A DNA stretch of 64,000 nt, taken from contig JAAXHH010000127.1 of assembly GCA_012270975.1 (NCBI GenBank), positions 1 to 64,000 on the forward strand. Reading direction: 5' to 3'. Both the position numbers and the translations under genes were made by a program. The notes under the pieces are model-generated. The model made no database searches and was not told the origin of the DNA. It saw only the letters and a list, made by a program, of their open reading frames with translations. Positions 52,719 through 62,007 of the stretch are shown piece by piece. Within the stretch, counting starts at the first letter, position 1, and every line of letters starts with the position of its first letter. Source of the stretch: Candidatus Latescibacterota bacterium. Its GTDB lineage: Bacteria; JAAXHH01.

Positions 52719-54953
52719 TCAGGGGACCGTGACGACCCGTTTCCCCGTACCGGTGTTGTTGGAAGTGTCCCTGGCGCGAATGGCGAGGGTATGCTCTCCG
52801 GATTCAAGGCCGCCCAGGGCGATCTCGAACGTCTCCGTCTCTGAATCCGTTACGCCGTCCTCGGGGTGGACCACGCGCCAGTCGCCCCCGTTAATCGCGT
52901 ATTCGACCCGGAACAGGGGACTGGCGCCGTCCTGGACCATGAAGGACAGCCTGTCGTCCGCTACGTTGATCCGGGATACCCGCGGACCGGTATTGTCCAC
53001 CAGGAACGTTTCGCTGAGTAATTCCGCCTCCAGTGCCTGGTCCGGCGGGTTCGACGGTGCGTCGCTGGCTACGACGCGGATGACATAGCTTCCGTCCGGG
53101 AAGGTCTCGGAGTCCCAGGAATAGGAAGGGACGCGCCGATCCGAGTCCAGGAGCTTCCAATTCTCTTCCGCTTCGCCCCGGAAATAGATCTCGTAGGAAA
53201 GCCCGTCCCCGTCGGGGTCGGTCGCCTGGACCGCGACGGCCCGCATGCCCTTCCGGTACGTGGGGGCGCCCGCCTGGGCCTGCTGTCCACGGCCGCTGCC
53301 GCGACCTCCGACCTGTACCGCGATGCCCGGGGGCAGATCACTGTTCTGTTCACCGGAGCCCGCCGAGGCATCGCGCAGGTAGACCCCCGGTTCGTAGACC
53401 GTGACCGAATACACCCTGGGTGGATTGTTCCGCGTAAGGTAGGCGGCCGAAACGGACAGGACCGAAGGGGTTTCCTCGTTCCGCGTATTCAGCACCGCCT
53501 TCCACTGCAGGTAGCGGGCGGGCGGGCAGGCCAGGGCTTCCCCTTCCGATTCGATGTAGGGACCGGTCCAGTCGCTCCAGGTCTGGTCCGGGGAGTCCGT
53601 ATTGCCCGACCGTGCATACAGACGGACTGCCGTCCCGGGAGGCCGCTCGTCCTCCCACCGGATACGCCCCCACCGGGCGTGACCCCGGGTATCCTTTACA
53701 TCGGACTCGTACTCGCCTTCGCTCACGGGCCGCCAACGCAGGTGATACAGGTTGCCGCGATTGCTCGTCGCCGTGATTACGCCGCCCGCCGCGACTGGCA
53801 TCAGCGCCGTGACCTGGGATTCCTGCAGTTCGCTCAGCAACGTGCCGCGGCCCCGTTCCCTGACGCTGTAGAGCCTGCCGCTGGGACCCGTACCGATAAG
53901 CAGTTCATCGTCCCCGCGTAAGGCCATGGACAGGCAGACGTCCGTCGAGGACCGCCACCATTCCTCCACCCGTCCGTCGGGATCGATCCGGTAAACGACG
54001 CTGCCGCCCGAACTGAACCCGCGGGCGGGCGGACGTGCGCTTCCCTCGGCCGAAGCCGTCACTTCGACCACGTTGCCCACCGGCTCACCGCCCTGTTCCC
54101 CGGGAGCGGCCTGGGACGGTGCAGGCATCGATGCGCCGGCCATCCCGGCCCGGCCGCCACGGCGCGGTTCACTCAGCGCGCCGGCGAACACGTAGCCTCC
54201 TGTGTCGACCCGCAGGGTATTCACTTCACTGTAGGGAGAATCGTAGAGGACGGAGAGGGTGCCTGAAGGGTCGATCCGGTAGATCCGGCCGCCCGGCTCC
54301 GTACCGGCGACCAGCCGGCCGGACCCGTCCACGGCCAGGGCCATGACATGGGCCTCTTCCAGCTCCGCCAGGAGATGTCCCTCCCCATTTTCGTCTATGC
54401 GGTAGACACGCCCCTGCTCCCCTGTTCCCGCGTACAGGTTCCCCTTCTCGTCCAGGGCCAGCGACCAGATGTAACGCGTGGCTTCGTCCGCGGCGTCCTC
54501 GCCCGCGGGATCGAAAAACACCGAGTGAGCCCCGTCCCGGTCAATCCGGTAGATCCGGCCGTCGGGGAAGGTGGCGGCGTACAACCGGTCGTTCCGGTCG
54601 ATCGCGATGCTGCGGATTTCCAGTTCCTCCGCATCGAAAAATACCTCGGATTCACCGGTGGAATCAATTCGGTACAGCCTGCCGTCGTTTCCCGTACCCG
54701 CGTACAGATTGCCACCGGAATCGGATGCGAGACACCATATCAGCGGCTCGTCGCTCTCGAAGACGGTGTCCAGAACCGGCGAAAGGGTCAGGCGGCCCTT
54801 GGCGGTAATGGAAACGCCCCGGGTCTCTCCCTTGAGAAAATCCCCGTGTCCGGCCTGTTTCCAGGTCACCGGCGTCGACGCGATCACCGCGCCCGCGACC
54901 AGCAGAAACGCCGCGGCCATACATGGAACACGCCATCCCTGAATCTGGTTCAA
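52719..54953 (-). CDS. Exported beta-propeller protein with C-terminal Ig-like region
   Basis: A 744-aa protein with a signal sequence (MAAAFLLVAGAVIAS). Residues about 60-400 hold at least six blades built on LYAGTG..GR.YRID, as in NHL/SMP-30-like propellers. A middle region (WSDWTGPYIESEGEALACP) resembles a discoidin-like or Fn3-like fold, and the C-terminus (VFLVDNTGPRVSRINVAD, GLESGEHTLAIRARDTSNNTG) is Ig-like. No catalytic motif is visible. It follows the S55 peptidase by nine bases and precedes yebC by ten, so it is co-transcribed with both. It is probably a periplasmic binding or scaffold partner of the peptidase. Confidence 0.75.
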   Translation of the reverse strand: MNQIQGWRVPCMAAAFLLVAGAVIASTPVTWKQAGHGDFLKGETRGVSITAKGRLTLSPVLDTVFESDEPLIWCLASDSGGNLYAGTGNDGRLYRIDSTGESEVFFDAEELEIRSIAIDRNDRLYAATFPDGRIYRIDRDGAHSVFFDPAGEDAADEATRYIWSLALDEKGNLYAGTGEQGRVYRIDENGEGHLLAELEEAHVMALAVDGSGRLVAGTEPGGRIYRIDPSGTLSVLYDSPYSEVNTLRVDTGGYVFAGALSEPRRGGRAGMAGASMPAPSQAAPGEQGGEPVGNVVEVTASAEGSARPPARGFSSGGSVVYRIDPDGRVEEWWRSSTDVCLSMALRGDDELLIGTGPSGRLYSVRERGRGTLLSELQESQVTALMPVAAGGVITATSNRGNLYHLRWRPVSEGEYESDVKDTRGHARWGRIRWEDERPPGTAVRLYARSGNTDSPDQTWSDWTGPYIESEGEALACPPARYLQWKAVLNTRNEETPSVLSVSAAYLTRNNPPRVYSVTVYEPGVYLRDASAGSGEQNSDLPPGIAVQVGGRGSGRGQQAQAGAPTYRKGMRAVAVQATDPDGDGLSYEIYFRGEAEENWKLLDSDRRVPSYSWDSETFPDGSYVIRVVASDAPSNPPDQALEAELLSETFLVDNTGPRVSRINVADDRLSFMVQDGASPLFRVEYAINGGDWRVVHPEDGVTDSETETFEIALGGLESGEHTLAIRARDTSNNTGTGKRVVTVP

Positions 54954-54962
54954 GTATCGCTC

Positions 54963-56894
54963 CTATCGCTTTACGGTCAGCCGGCTCCAGTTTTGTCCGG
55001 CTACGACATAGTCCGTACGGATCGTTTCTTCGGCCACCACCTTCTCGCGGATCGGGATGAAACTGCCTTTCGTCCGCTCGGAGTCCATGACGGCGAGGAC
55101 CGATGGAGGCAGGCCGGGCATCTCCCTCCCCTTCACGATTCCACCCGCGCCGGCCTGGAACATCTTGAGATAGACCCGGTTTCCCGTGCGGCGGTTGTTG
55201 AGCAGTTCGATCAGCCGGGGGCCGTCCGTGGGTCTGTACCGCTGGGGAACGGTATTCAGATCATGGCGGGTGACGGCCTGAGAAGACCCGACCAGGACCT
55301 GTACCGGTCCGCTGGATATGTTCTTTGGGATGGCCACGTCGATCCGTTCGACCACCCGGTCGCCCCGGTAGGGCCTGAGAGATACCCTGACCTCCAGCGC
55401 GTCGCCGGGCTTCAAGGTCTCCGATCCGAACCAGACGTCTTCGATGACGGCCGTCCTGCGGTCGTTTGATGAACGGATGTCGATCTTCACGGATTCGAGC
55501 ATCGGGGTGACGAACCGGTTGTCCAGCAGCAGGTTGAGCACGCCGCGCACATCCCGGGCCAATGCCGGCAGGGACGCCCGTCCCGAGAACTGATCGTCGA
55601 TTACGATATCCGGATGTCCCCTCAGGACAATCCGGCCGCCCAGCGATATGGTCCGCTCGCCGGCAGTCCGGCCGTTCGCGACGATGGTATTCGTCACCGC
55701 CACGTTTACCAGCATGGGCGTCCATCCGTTCGCCATCATTACGTCGAATTGGTAGTTCCGGTCCGGCCCGGCGTTGTCGCCGTAAGTAACCTCCACCGGT
55801 ATCATACGAGCCGTATTGCCGAGTTGGCCGTATATCCCGTTCGTGTGGTCCCAAAGGACCGAGCCGACTTCGTCCTCCACGCTGCTGACTTTCGTGGATC
55901 CGGTCTGATCCGGAATGACCGTGATGATTTCAGCCCGGTTCATCGGGATATTCACGGCGCCTTCCCACAGGAAGGGATGGCCGAAGGCCAGTATGGCGTC
56001 TTCGTCACGCCAGGTGACCGTCCCCGTACCGGAAAGATTGAAATCGCCCCGGATAAGCTGCGCGCTAACGGCGGACCCGGGTTCCAGGGCGGACCGCGCA
56101 CCGCCGGAAACCGCGCCGGCCTGTGCCGGTTCCGTGTCACCGTCCGACACCGTGCCGGACGCCCCGCCGGAAGCGCCGGCGCCGGCCACACTGCCGCCGC
56201 CGGAGACCGGAACGAGTCCGCGCCGGCGCAGTTCGTTTTCAAACAGGTTCACCGTCATGGGGTGGAAACCCGAAAAGACCATGGGCACGGCGATGGGCCG
56301 GAGGCTAGACGGACCCGCGGGCGTTTCCCCCCGCGTGGAGAATCCCGTGGCGGACCGGTCCTCGTCCTGCTCCGGGAATCCCGGAGCGAAAAACGCGTCG
56401 TTCGGCCAATTGCCGCCCCTGGTGTCGCCCATTCCGTCGAAGGTTCCCCCGGGCGCATTCCGGTCCGGTCCCGATTCGGTATCCACGACATCGCGAATGG
56501 CCAGCATATGGCTTATCGGCGTGACGCCGCCGATGGGTTTCATCGGAAACGCCCCAAAGCGGTACGCCAGCGCGCCGACGAGTTTTCCGTCGATGTACAC
56601 GGGGCTGCCGCTCATCCCGGCGATGACGCCCGCTTCGTCGACGTAGGGACCTGAAACCCCTACCATGATGATGTCGTGATTGGTGTAGAAGGTGTTTTTA
56701 ATTACGCCCAGCACTTCGACGTCGAAGGTGTCGATCCTGGCATCCTGGAAAACCGAGAGCCCGTATCCGCGCATACCCGGCTTCACGTCATCCACGTCCA
56801 TGAACCCGCCGCCGGTCTGCCCCCCGGCCGGTGGAGCGGAGGCAAGCAGACACGCGAAGAGAACCGGCAGGCAAGCTTTTCGTTTGAAATCCAT
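54963..56894 (-). CDS. SpoIVB/S55-type exported serine peptidase
   Basis: A 643-aa secreted protein from the ATG at 56894, which begins a signal peptide (KRKACLPVLFACLLASAPPAGG). Residues about 32-130 carry the S55 signature: DDVKPGMRGYGLSVFQ, the candidate nucleophile in GMSGSPVYIDGKLVGALAYRF (93 onward) and IGGVTPISHML. A second conserved block, ILAFGHPFLWEG, lies near the middle and probably gives the His. A Gly/Ala/Ser-rich insertion separates the two. It is first in the operon with the propeller, yebC, ruvCAB and queA. In many non-sporulating bacteria such proteins are of unknown role. Confidence 0.8.
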   Translation of the reverse strand: MDFKRKACLPVLFACLLASAPPAGGQTGGGFMDVDDVKPGMRGYGLSVFQDARIDTFDVEVLGVIKNTFYTNHDIIMVGVSGPYVDEAGVIAGMSGSPVYIDGKLVGALAYRFGAFPMKPIGGVTPISHMLAIRDVVDTESGPDRNAPGGTFDGMGDTRGGNWPNDAFFAPGFPEQDEDRSATGFSTRGETPAGPSSLRPIAVPMVFSGFHPMTVNLFENELRRRGLVPVSGGGSVAGAGASGGASGTVSDGDTEPAQAGAVSGGARSALEPGSAVSAQLIRGDFNLSGTGTVTWRDEDAILAFGHPFLWEGAVNIPMNRAEIITVIPDQTGSTKVSSVEDEVGSVLWDHTNGIYGQLGNTARMIPVEVTYGDNAGPDRNYQFDVMMANGWTPMLVNVAVTNTIVANGRTAGERTISLGGRIVLRGHPDIVIDDQFSGRASLPALARDVRGVLNLLLDNRFVTPMLESVKIDIRSSNDRRTAVIEDVWFGSETLKPGDALEVRVSLRPYRGDRVVERIDVAIPKNISSGPVQVLVGSSQAVTRHDLNTVPQRYRPTDGPRLIELLNNRRTGNRVYLKMFQAGAGGIVKGREMPGLPPSVLAVMDSERTKGSFIPIREKVVAEETIRTDYVVAGQNWSRLTVKR

Positions 56895-57149
56895 GGGGTC
56901 GCTGCTCGTTAATCGGGGGTGCGTTACGCCATGCGAAACAAGTGCAATATAACGGCTCGCAGACGCTGCTGGCAACTGCTTTGTAGCCGGCGCGGAACGA
57001 TAACTGCCGTGTCGTTAACAAAAGAAATCGCTTGACTTAACGCGATTGATCTTCGAGATTCAGACAGCGGTGCAAGGGTCCGGATGGAAGATCCGTTCCG
57101 GTTCCCGGCAGGACCTGATACCGGCCCGAGAAATGGAAGTAAGGCCATT

Positions 57150-58133
57150 ATGAATCGTCCCAGGCGTAAGAAGTCTTCCGATCAGAAACTGGTGCCGATC
57201 TGCAATATGACCATGTCTGAAACGCGCAGTCAAATCGGTGCGCTGGCCTCCCAGATCGTACAGTCCTACGACACGATAGGCGGCCTGAACCGCATAGACG
57301 GCAAGAACCTGCCTTCCAGGGAACGGGTCTACGGCATCCTGAAGGACCTGCTTACGCTCTGCTATCCCGGCTACTTCGGGGCCGAGCCGCTCGTGACGAA
57401 GAACGTGGCCTTCTACGTGGACGGACTGGTGGACGCCATCTATATCCGCCTGAGGGAGGAAGTGACCCGGAGCCTCATGCACGACGCGCAGTGCAAGGGC
57501 AAGGACCCCGTGGCCTGCGAGGAGATCGCCGACCGGATCGCACTCGAACTCCTGGAGGCCATTCCCGGCATCCGGAAACTGCTCATGGGCGATGTGGAAG
57601 CCGCCTACGACGGCGATCCCGCGGCCAAGAGCCACGACGAAATCATCCTCAGCTATCCGTGCGTGGAAGCCATCGCCACCTACCGGATCGCTCATGAACT
57701 GTACTTGCGGAAAACGCCGCTCATCCCGAGGATCATGTCCGAGCACGCCCACAGCCGTACGGGGATCGATATCCACCCCGGCGCGACCATCGGCACCCGT
57801 TTTTTCATAGACCACGGCACCGGCGTCGTTATCGGAGAGACCGCGCTGATCGGCAGGAACGTCAAGCTCTACCAGGGCGTGACGCTGGGCGCGCTGAGCT
57901 TCAGGAAGGATGAAGGCGGACGTCTCGTCAAGGGCGGCAAGCGCCACCCCACCATCGAAGACGACGTGGTGATCTACTCCGGGGCGACGATCCTGGGCGG
58001 CGAAACGGCCATCGGACACGACTCCGTCATCGGGGCCAACGTATGGCTGACGGAATCGGTACCGCCCCACTCCAAGGTCACCATCGGAACCCCGCGGCTC
58101 GACGTGGTGAAGCACGACGCCCGCACGGCCTGA
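57150..58133 (+). CDS. cysE: Serine O-acetyltransferase
   Basis: Makes O-acetylserine, the precursor of cysteine. The 327-aa product has an N-terminal helical domain and a left-handed beta-helix of hexapeptide repeats: HSRTGIDIHPGATIGTRFFIDHGTGVVIGETALIGRNVKLYQGVTLGAL, then the acyl loop and IYSGATILGGETAIGHDSVIGANVWLTESVPP. It is of the longer EpsC/SAT type with an extended N-terminus. I start at 57150 with TAAGG five bases before. It is divergent from the S55 operon across a 255-base gap and convergent with trxB. Confidence 0.92.
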   Translation: MNRPRRKKSSDQKLVPICNMTMSETRSQIGALASQIVQSYDTIGGLNRIDGKNLPSRERVYGILKDLLTLCYPGYFGAEPLVTKNVAFYVDGLVDAIYIRLREEVTRSLMHDAQCKGKDPVACEEIADRIALELLEAIPGIRKLLMGDVEAAYDGDPAAKSHDEIILSYPCVEAIATYRIAHELYLRKTPLIPRIMSEHAHSRTGIDIHPGATIGTRFFIDHGTGVVIGETALIGRNVKLYQGVTLGALSFRKDEGGRLVKGGKRHPTIEDDVVIYSGATILGGETAIGHDSVIGANVWLTESVPPHSKVTIGTPRLDVVKHDARTA

Positions 58134-58142
58134 CCGGCCAGC

Positions 58143-59066
58143 CTAACCCCCGTTTTCAGCGATATATCTCTCCGCCTCCATGGCGGCGGCACAGCCCGTC
58201 CCCGCCGCCGTAACGGCCTGGCGGTACACGTGGTCCTGCACGTCCCCGCCCGCGAATACGCCGGGAACGCTGGTGTGCTGCCTCCGGTCGGTCAGGATGT
58301 ATCCCTGCTCGTCCACGTCGAGCTTGTCCGCGAACAGGGCCGTATTGGGCGTATGCCCGATGGCGATGAAAAGCCCCTCGGCGTCCAGGATCCTTTCCCG
58401 GTCCGTCGCAAGCTCCCGGACCCGCACGCCGGTTACGCCGGTGGTTTCCTCGCCCAGCACCTCGTCGACCACGGATTCCCACAGGAACGCTATCTTCGGA
58501 TGTTCCAGGGCCCGTTCCTGCATGATCCGGCTCGCCCGCAATTCGCGCCGGCGGTGTATGATCCAGACCTGGCTGGCGAACCGGGTCAGAAAGAGGCCTT
58601 CCTCCATGGCGCTGTCGCCGCCGCCCACCACCGCGACCTTCCGGTCCCGGTAGAAGGCGCCGTCGCAGGTCGCGCAGGTAGACACGCCCCGGCCGAAGAA
58701 GATGTCCTCGCCCGGCACGTCGAGCAGCCGCGGCGACGAACCGGTACTGATCACCACGGCCTTCGCCGTGTATTCGTTTCGGTCCGTCCGGATCCTGTGC
58801 GCCCCCGGATCGAAATCCACCGAGGTGACTTCCTCGTATCTCATGACCGCGCCGAACCGTTCGGCCTGCTGCCTCATGCGAACCATGAGATCCATGCCGC
58901 CCAGGCTTTCGGGAAATCCCGGGAAATTCTCGATTTCGCTGGTAAGGGACAACTGGCCGCCGATCGTGCTGCCCGTCAATACGATGGGCGACAGGTTCGC
59001 CCGCGCGGCGTACAGGGCCGCCGTATACCCCGCCGGACCCCCTCCGATGATGACGACCTGCTCCAT
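58143..59066 (-). CDS. trxB: Thioredoxin reductase
   Basis: An NADPH-dependent flavoenzyme that reduces thioredoxin. The 307-aa product starts at the ATG at 59066 (GGGAAGGG upstream). It has FAD motif VVIIGGGPAGYTAA (4-17), redox-active CATC (131-134) in STCATCDGAFYRDR, NADPH motif VAVVGGGDSAMEEGLFL, and the C-terminal FAD motif GVFAGGDVQDHVYRQAVTAAGTGCAAA. Length and order match low-molecular-weight TrxB. It lies 71 bases after the TPR-parvulin gene. Confidence 0.96.
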   Translation of the reverse strand: MEQVVIIGGGPAGYTAALYAARANLSPIVLTGSTIGGQLSLTSEIENFPGFPESLGGMDLMVRMRQQAERFGAVMRYEEVTSVDFDPGAHRIRTDRNEYTAKAVVISTGSSPRLLDVPGEDIFFGRGVSTCATCDGAFYRDRKVAVVGGGDSAMEEGLFLTRFASQVWIIHRRRELRASRIMQERALEHPKIAFLWESVVDEVLGEETTGVTGVRVRELATDRERILDAEGLFIAIGHTPNTALFADKLDVDEQGYILTDRRQHTSVPGVFAGGDVQDHVYRQAVTAAGTGCAAAMEAERYIAENGG

Positions 59067-59137
59067 TTCAGCGCCCTTCCCGCTTCGGGACTTTTCCTTC
59101 ACGATCCCTGGTGGGACCGGCCTTTCGCGCCGCCGTG

Positions 59138-60631
59138 CTATTCGATTCGCTTGATGATGTGAAATCCCAAGGCCGTCTCCACGACACCGCTCAACTCCCC
59201 GACTTCCAGTCCCATCGCCGCCGCTTCGAACTCCGGGATCATTTCGCCCGGCCCGAAGAACCCGAGGTCGCCGCCGCCGTCCCGGCTCGAATCGATGGAA
59301 GTTTCCCGGGCCAGTTCGGCGAAATCGGCGCCGGCGGTCAACCGTTCCATCACGGCGTCCGCTTCCGCCCGGGTAACGACGACGATCTGGCGAACCCGGA
59401 TCTTGTTGGATTCGATGGCCTTCGCCCGCTCATCAAGGATCCGCCTGACCCGGCTCAACGCGTCCTTCAACTGCGGTGTTTCGGGTGCCAGCTCAAGCGC
59501 CTGTTCATATTGGGCAATCGCCTCGCCGTAGTCCTCCCGCCGCTCGTGAATCAAGGCGATTTCGGCGTAAATGCGCGGGTCCCTCGCACCCAGGTCGAGT
59601 ATCTCCCGGTAGTAACCCAGGGCATCGGGCAGGCGGCCTTCGGTCGCCGCCAGGCGGCCCAGCGCCACGCGGGGCACGACCGACTGTCCCCCGACCTCGA
59701 GGGCCCTTTCCCAGACCGCGCGCGTGCTGTCGGGCAGGTTCTTGCTCTGATAAGCGGTTCCCAGGTTCATGTAGGCGTCCATGTAATCCGGAGCAAGTGC
59801 GACGGCACGCTTCCATTCCCTGATCGCGTCGTCGACGCGTTCCATACCCATGTACGAAACACCGAGATTGAGATGGATCCTGGGCAGTTGATCCTCCGGG
59901 GGAGACAACGTGAGCACCTTTTCGTACGTATCGGCCGCCTGTTGGTATTCCTCGGTATCGGTATAGACTTTACCAAGATTCGTATAGGCGTCGACGTAGG
60001 AGGAATCGTCCTCAATGGCCTGCCGGTAATGGTGGATCGCTTCGTTCAAGTACCCGCCCTGGTTGTACACGATCGCCATGGCGGTATGGGCGACGGCCAG
60101 ATCCGGCGTTCCCTCCATCAGCTTGTCGAACTGGCTCCGGGCCCAGGCGTAGACGGTATCGGACGGAACGAAACCCATACGGGCGACACTGAGCGAATCG
60201 TCCTCCACGGCCTTCTTGAACGCCGCCAGCGCCTCGTTCGTGTCCCCCGTAGCGTGATGGACGAGTCCCAGCGTAAGATTGGCGGCCGCGAACCCCGGCG
60301 CGACCTCCAGGGCATGTTCGATGTGGACCCGGGCGCTGTCGAGCTGTCCCTCCGCGTAGTAAACGGCGCCCAGGTTGTTTTTCGCCAGGGCTACGGCGGT
60401 CAGAAACTGCTGTAACGCCGCCTGCTGGCGCTGCTCGGGTGTGAGTGAAGTGTCCGGGACGGCCGGGGCTTCCGGCGGGAGTGGCGTTTCGGTGGACGTC
60501 TGCGCCACGGCCGATGACGTCTGCGCCCCGACCGAGGCGACTCCGAGGACGAAAAGATAAAGGACGCAAAGGGCCTGCTTCAGGACCGGACAGCCTGATG
60601 CGATCTCTCGTGCCTGATTGCCTGCGCTCAT
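59138..60631 (-). CDS. Exported TPR protein with C-terminal parvulin-type PPIase domain
   Basis: A 497-aa protein with a signal peptide (LKQALCVLYLFVLGVASVGAQ). About eight tetratricopeptide repeats fill residues 80-390 (NLGAVYYAEGQLDSARVHIEHAL and similar). The last 95 residues are a parvulin-like prolyl isomerase domain: VRQIVVVTRAEADAVMERLTAGADFAELARETS, GGDLGFFGPGEMIPEFEAAA, and VETALGFHIIKRIE. It probably binds unfolded exported proteins in the periplasm. This order, TPR before parvulin, is unusual; PrsA and SurA have no TPRs. Its neighbour folC is unrelated. Confidence 0.85.
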   Translation of the reverse strand: MSAGNQAREIASGCPVLKQALCVLYLFVLGVASVGAQTSSAVAQTSTETPLPPEAPAVPDTSLTPEQRQQAALQQFLTAVALAKNNLGAVYYAEGQLDSARVHIEHALEVAPGFAAANLTLGLVHHATGDTNEALAAFKKAVEDDSLSVARMGFVPSDTVYAWARSQFDKLMEGTPDLAVAHTAMAIVYNQGGYLNEAIHHYRQAIEDDSSYVDAYTNLGKVYTDTEEYQQAADTYEKVLTLSPPEDQLPRIHLNLGVSYMGMERVDDAIREWKRAVALAPDYMDAYMNLGTAYQSKNLPDSTRAVWERALEVGGQSVVPRVALGRLAATEGRLPDALGYYREILDLGARDPRIYAEIALIHERREDYGEAIAQYEQALELAPETPQLKDALSRVRRILDERAKAIESNKIRVRQIVVVTRAEADAVMERLTAGADFAELARETSIDSSRDGGGDLGFFGPGEMIPEFEAAAMGLEVGELSGVVETALGFHIIKRIE

Positions 60632-60659
60632 ATGCTACCGCCTTCCGATATGATGCTCT

Positions 60660-62003
60660 TCAACGACTTCGAGTCTCTTCGGGTTCCAACTCGCACAGGA
60701 CCTCCAGCGCCTCTCCCACCAGCGCGAAACATCCCGTCACGAGAACCAGGTCTTCAGGTTCCGCACGGCGCATCGATTCCGCGATGGCCGCTGCGACCGA
60801 AGACGCCGTCCGCGCCGGTGTTAAACAACTTCCGATGGCTTCCGCCACTTCCCGGGGGGCGGCCTGCCGGTTTCGCAGCACCTGCCGCTCGGGGACCAGC
60901 ACCTCGTCGGCGTACCGGGCGATGGCCGAGCACAGGGCGCCTACCGCCTTGTCCCGGTGGACGGACAGCACGACGATGACGCGCCGGGCGGGGAACACGC
61001 CGCGCAGGCTGTCTACCAGGTTTTCGGCCGCCAGCACGTTGTGGGCGCCGTCAAGCACCACCCAGGGCCGGTCTTGCAGCACCTGCATGCGTCCCGGCAG
61101 CCGAACGGTGGACAGGCCGCGTTGCACAGCGCGGCGCGTAACCTCCATGCCCCGTTCGGCCAACGCTTCCGCCACGCCCACCGCCGTGGCGGCGTTGCCT
61201 GCCTGGTACGCTCCCGACAACGGAAGCCTTATGTCTTCATACCGTCCGGCGGCGGTATCGATATCGACCACCTGCCGGCCGACCGTTTCTTCCTTGCGCG
61301 CGTACCGCACGTCGACGCCCACTTCCACCAGGGGACTCGACCGGAGCCGGCACGCCTCCCGGATAACCTCCGACGCTTCCCGTGTCTGCGCGGCGGTAAT
61401 GGTACAGGCGCCGTCTTTTACGATCCCGGCCTTTTCGCGGGCTATTTCCGCGATCGTCTCCCCGAGCCGGTCCGTGTGATCCAGTCCGATGGGCGTAATC
61501 GCGCAGACGAGGGGATGAATCACATTGGTCGAATCCAGCCGTCCGCCGAGTCCGCATTCGATCACAGCCAGGTCGATCCGGCGCTCCTTAAAATACACAA
61601 AGGACAGGGCCGTGAGTACATCAAAAAAGGAGCCCATGTCGCCCTTCCGCAGCCGGACTCGTTCGATGGCCGGGCGCGCGCGTTCCACGAGTTCCGCGAA
61701 TTCCGGCTCGGATATCGGCGCGCCGTCGACTTGGATGCGTTCGCGCAACGAGACGAGGTGGGGTGACGTGTACAGACCCACGCGGTAGCCGCTTTCGCGG
61801 ACGATGGCCGCGATCATGGCGGCGGTGGACCCCTTCCCCTTGGTTCCCGCCACGTGCACCGACTTCCACAGCCGCTCGGGATGGCCCAGGGCTTTCGTCA
61901 GGGCGCCGATGCCCGCCAGGTCCATGCGTTCCGGCGCGGCGCCCGGCTGCTGTTCGAAGTCCACGAAGCCGTAGAGATAGTCCAGCGCCTCTTTGTAGGT
62001 CAT
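60660..62003 (-). CDS. folC: Folylpolyglutamate synthase / dihydrofolate synthase
   Basis: Adds glutamate to dihydropteroate and to folates, with ATP. The 447-aa product has the P-loop GTKGKGSTAAMIAAIV, YTSPHLVSLRERIQVDG, IECGLGGRLDSTNVI, PIGLDHTDRLGETIAEIAREKAGI and VVLDGAHNVLAAENL. Length is normal. It lies four bases after the ATP-grasp gene, in a run of four genes that starts with kdgK. Confidence 0.95.
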   Translation of the reverse strand: MTYKEALDYLYGFVDFEQQPGAAPERMDLAGIGALTKALGHPERLWKSVHVAGTKGKGSTAAMIAAIVRESGYRVGLYTSPHLVSLRERIQVDGAPISEPEFAELVERARPAIERVRLRKGDMGSFFDVLTALSFVYFKERRIDLAVIECGLGGRLDSTNVIHPLVCAITPIGLDHTDRLGETIAEIAREKAGIVKDGACTITAAQTREASEVIREACRLRSSPLVEVGVDVRYARKEETVGRQVVDIDTAAGRYEDIRLPLSGAYQAGNAATAVGVAEALAERGMEVTRRAVQRGLSTVRLPGRMQVLQDRPWVVLDGAHNVLAAENLVDSLRGVFPARRVIVVLSVHRDKAVGALCSAIARYADEVLVPERQVLRNRQAAPREVAEAIGSCLTPARTASSVAAAIAESMRRAEPEDLVLVTGCFALVGEALEVLCELEPEETRSR

Positions 62004-62007
62004 GCGA

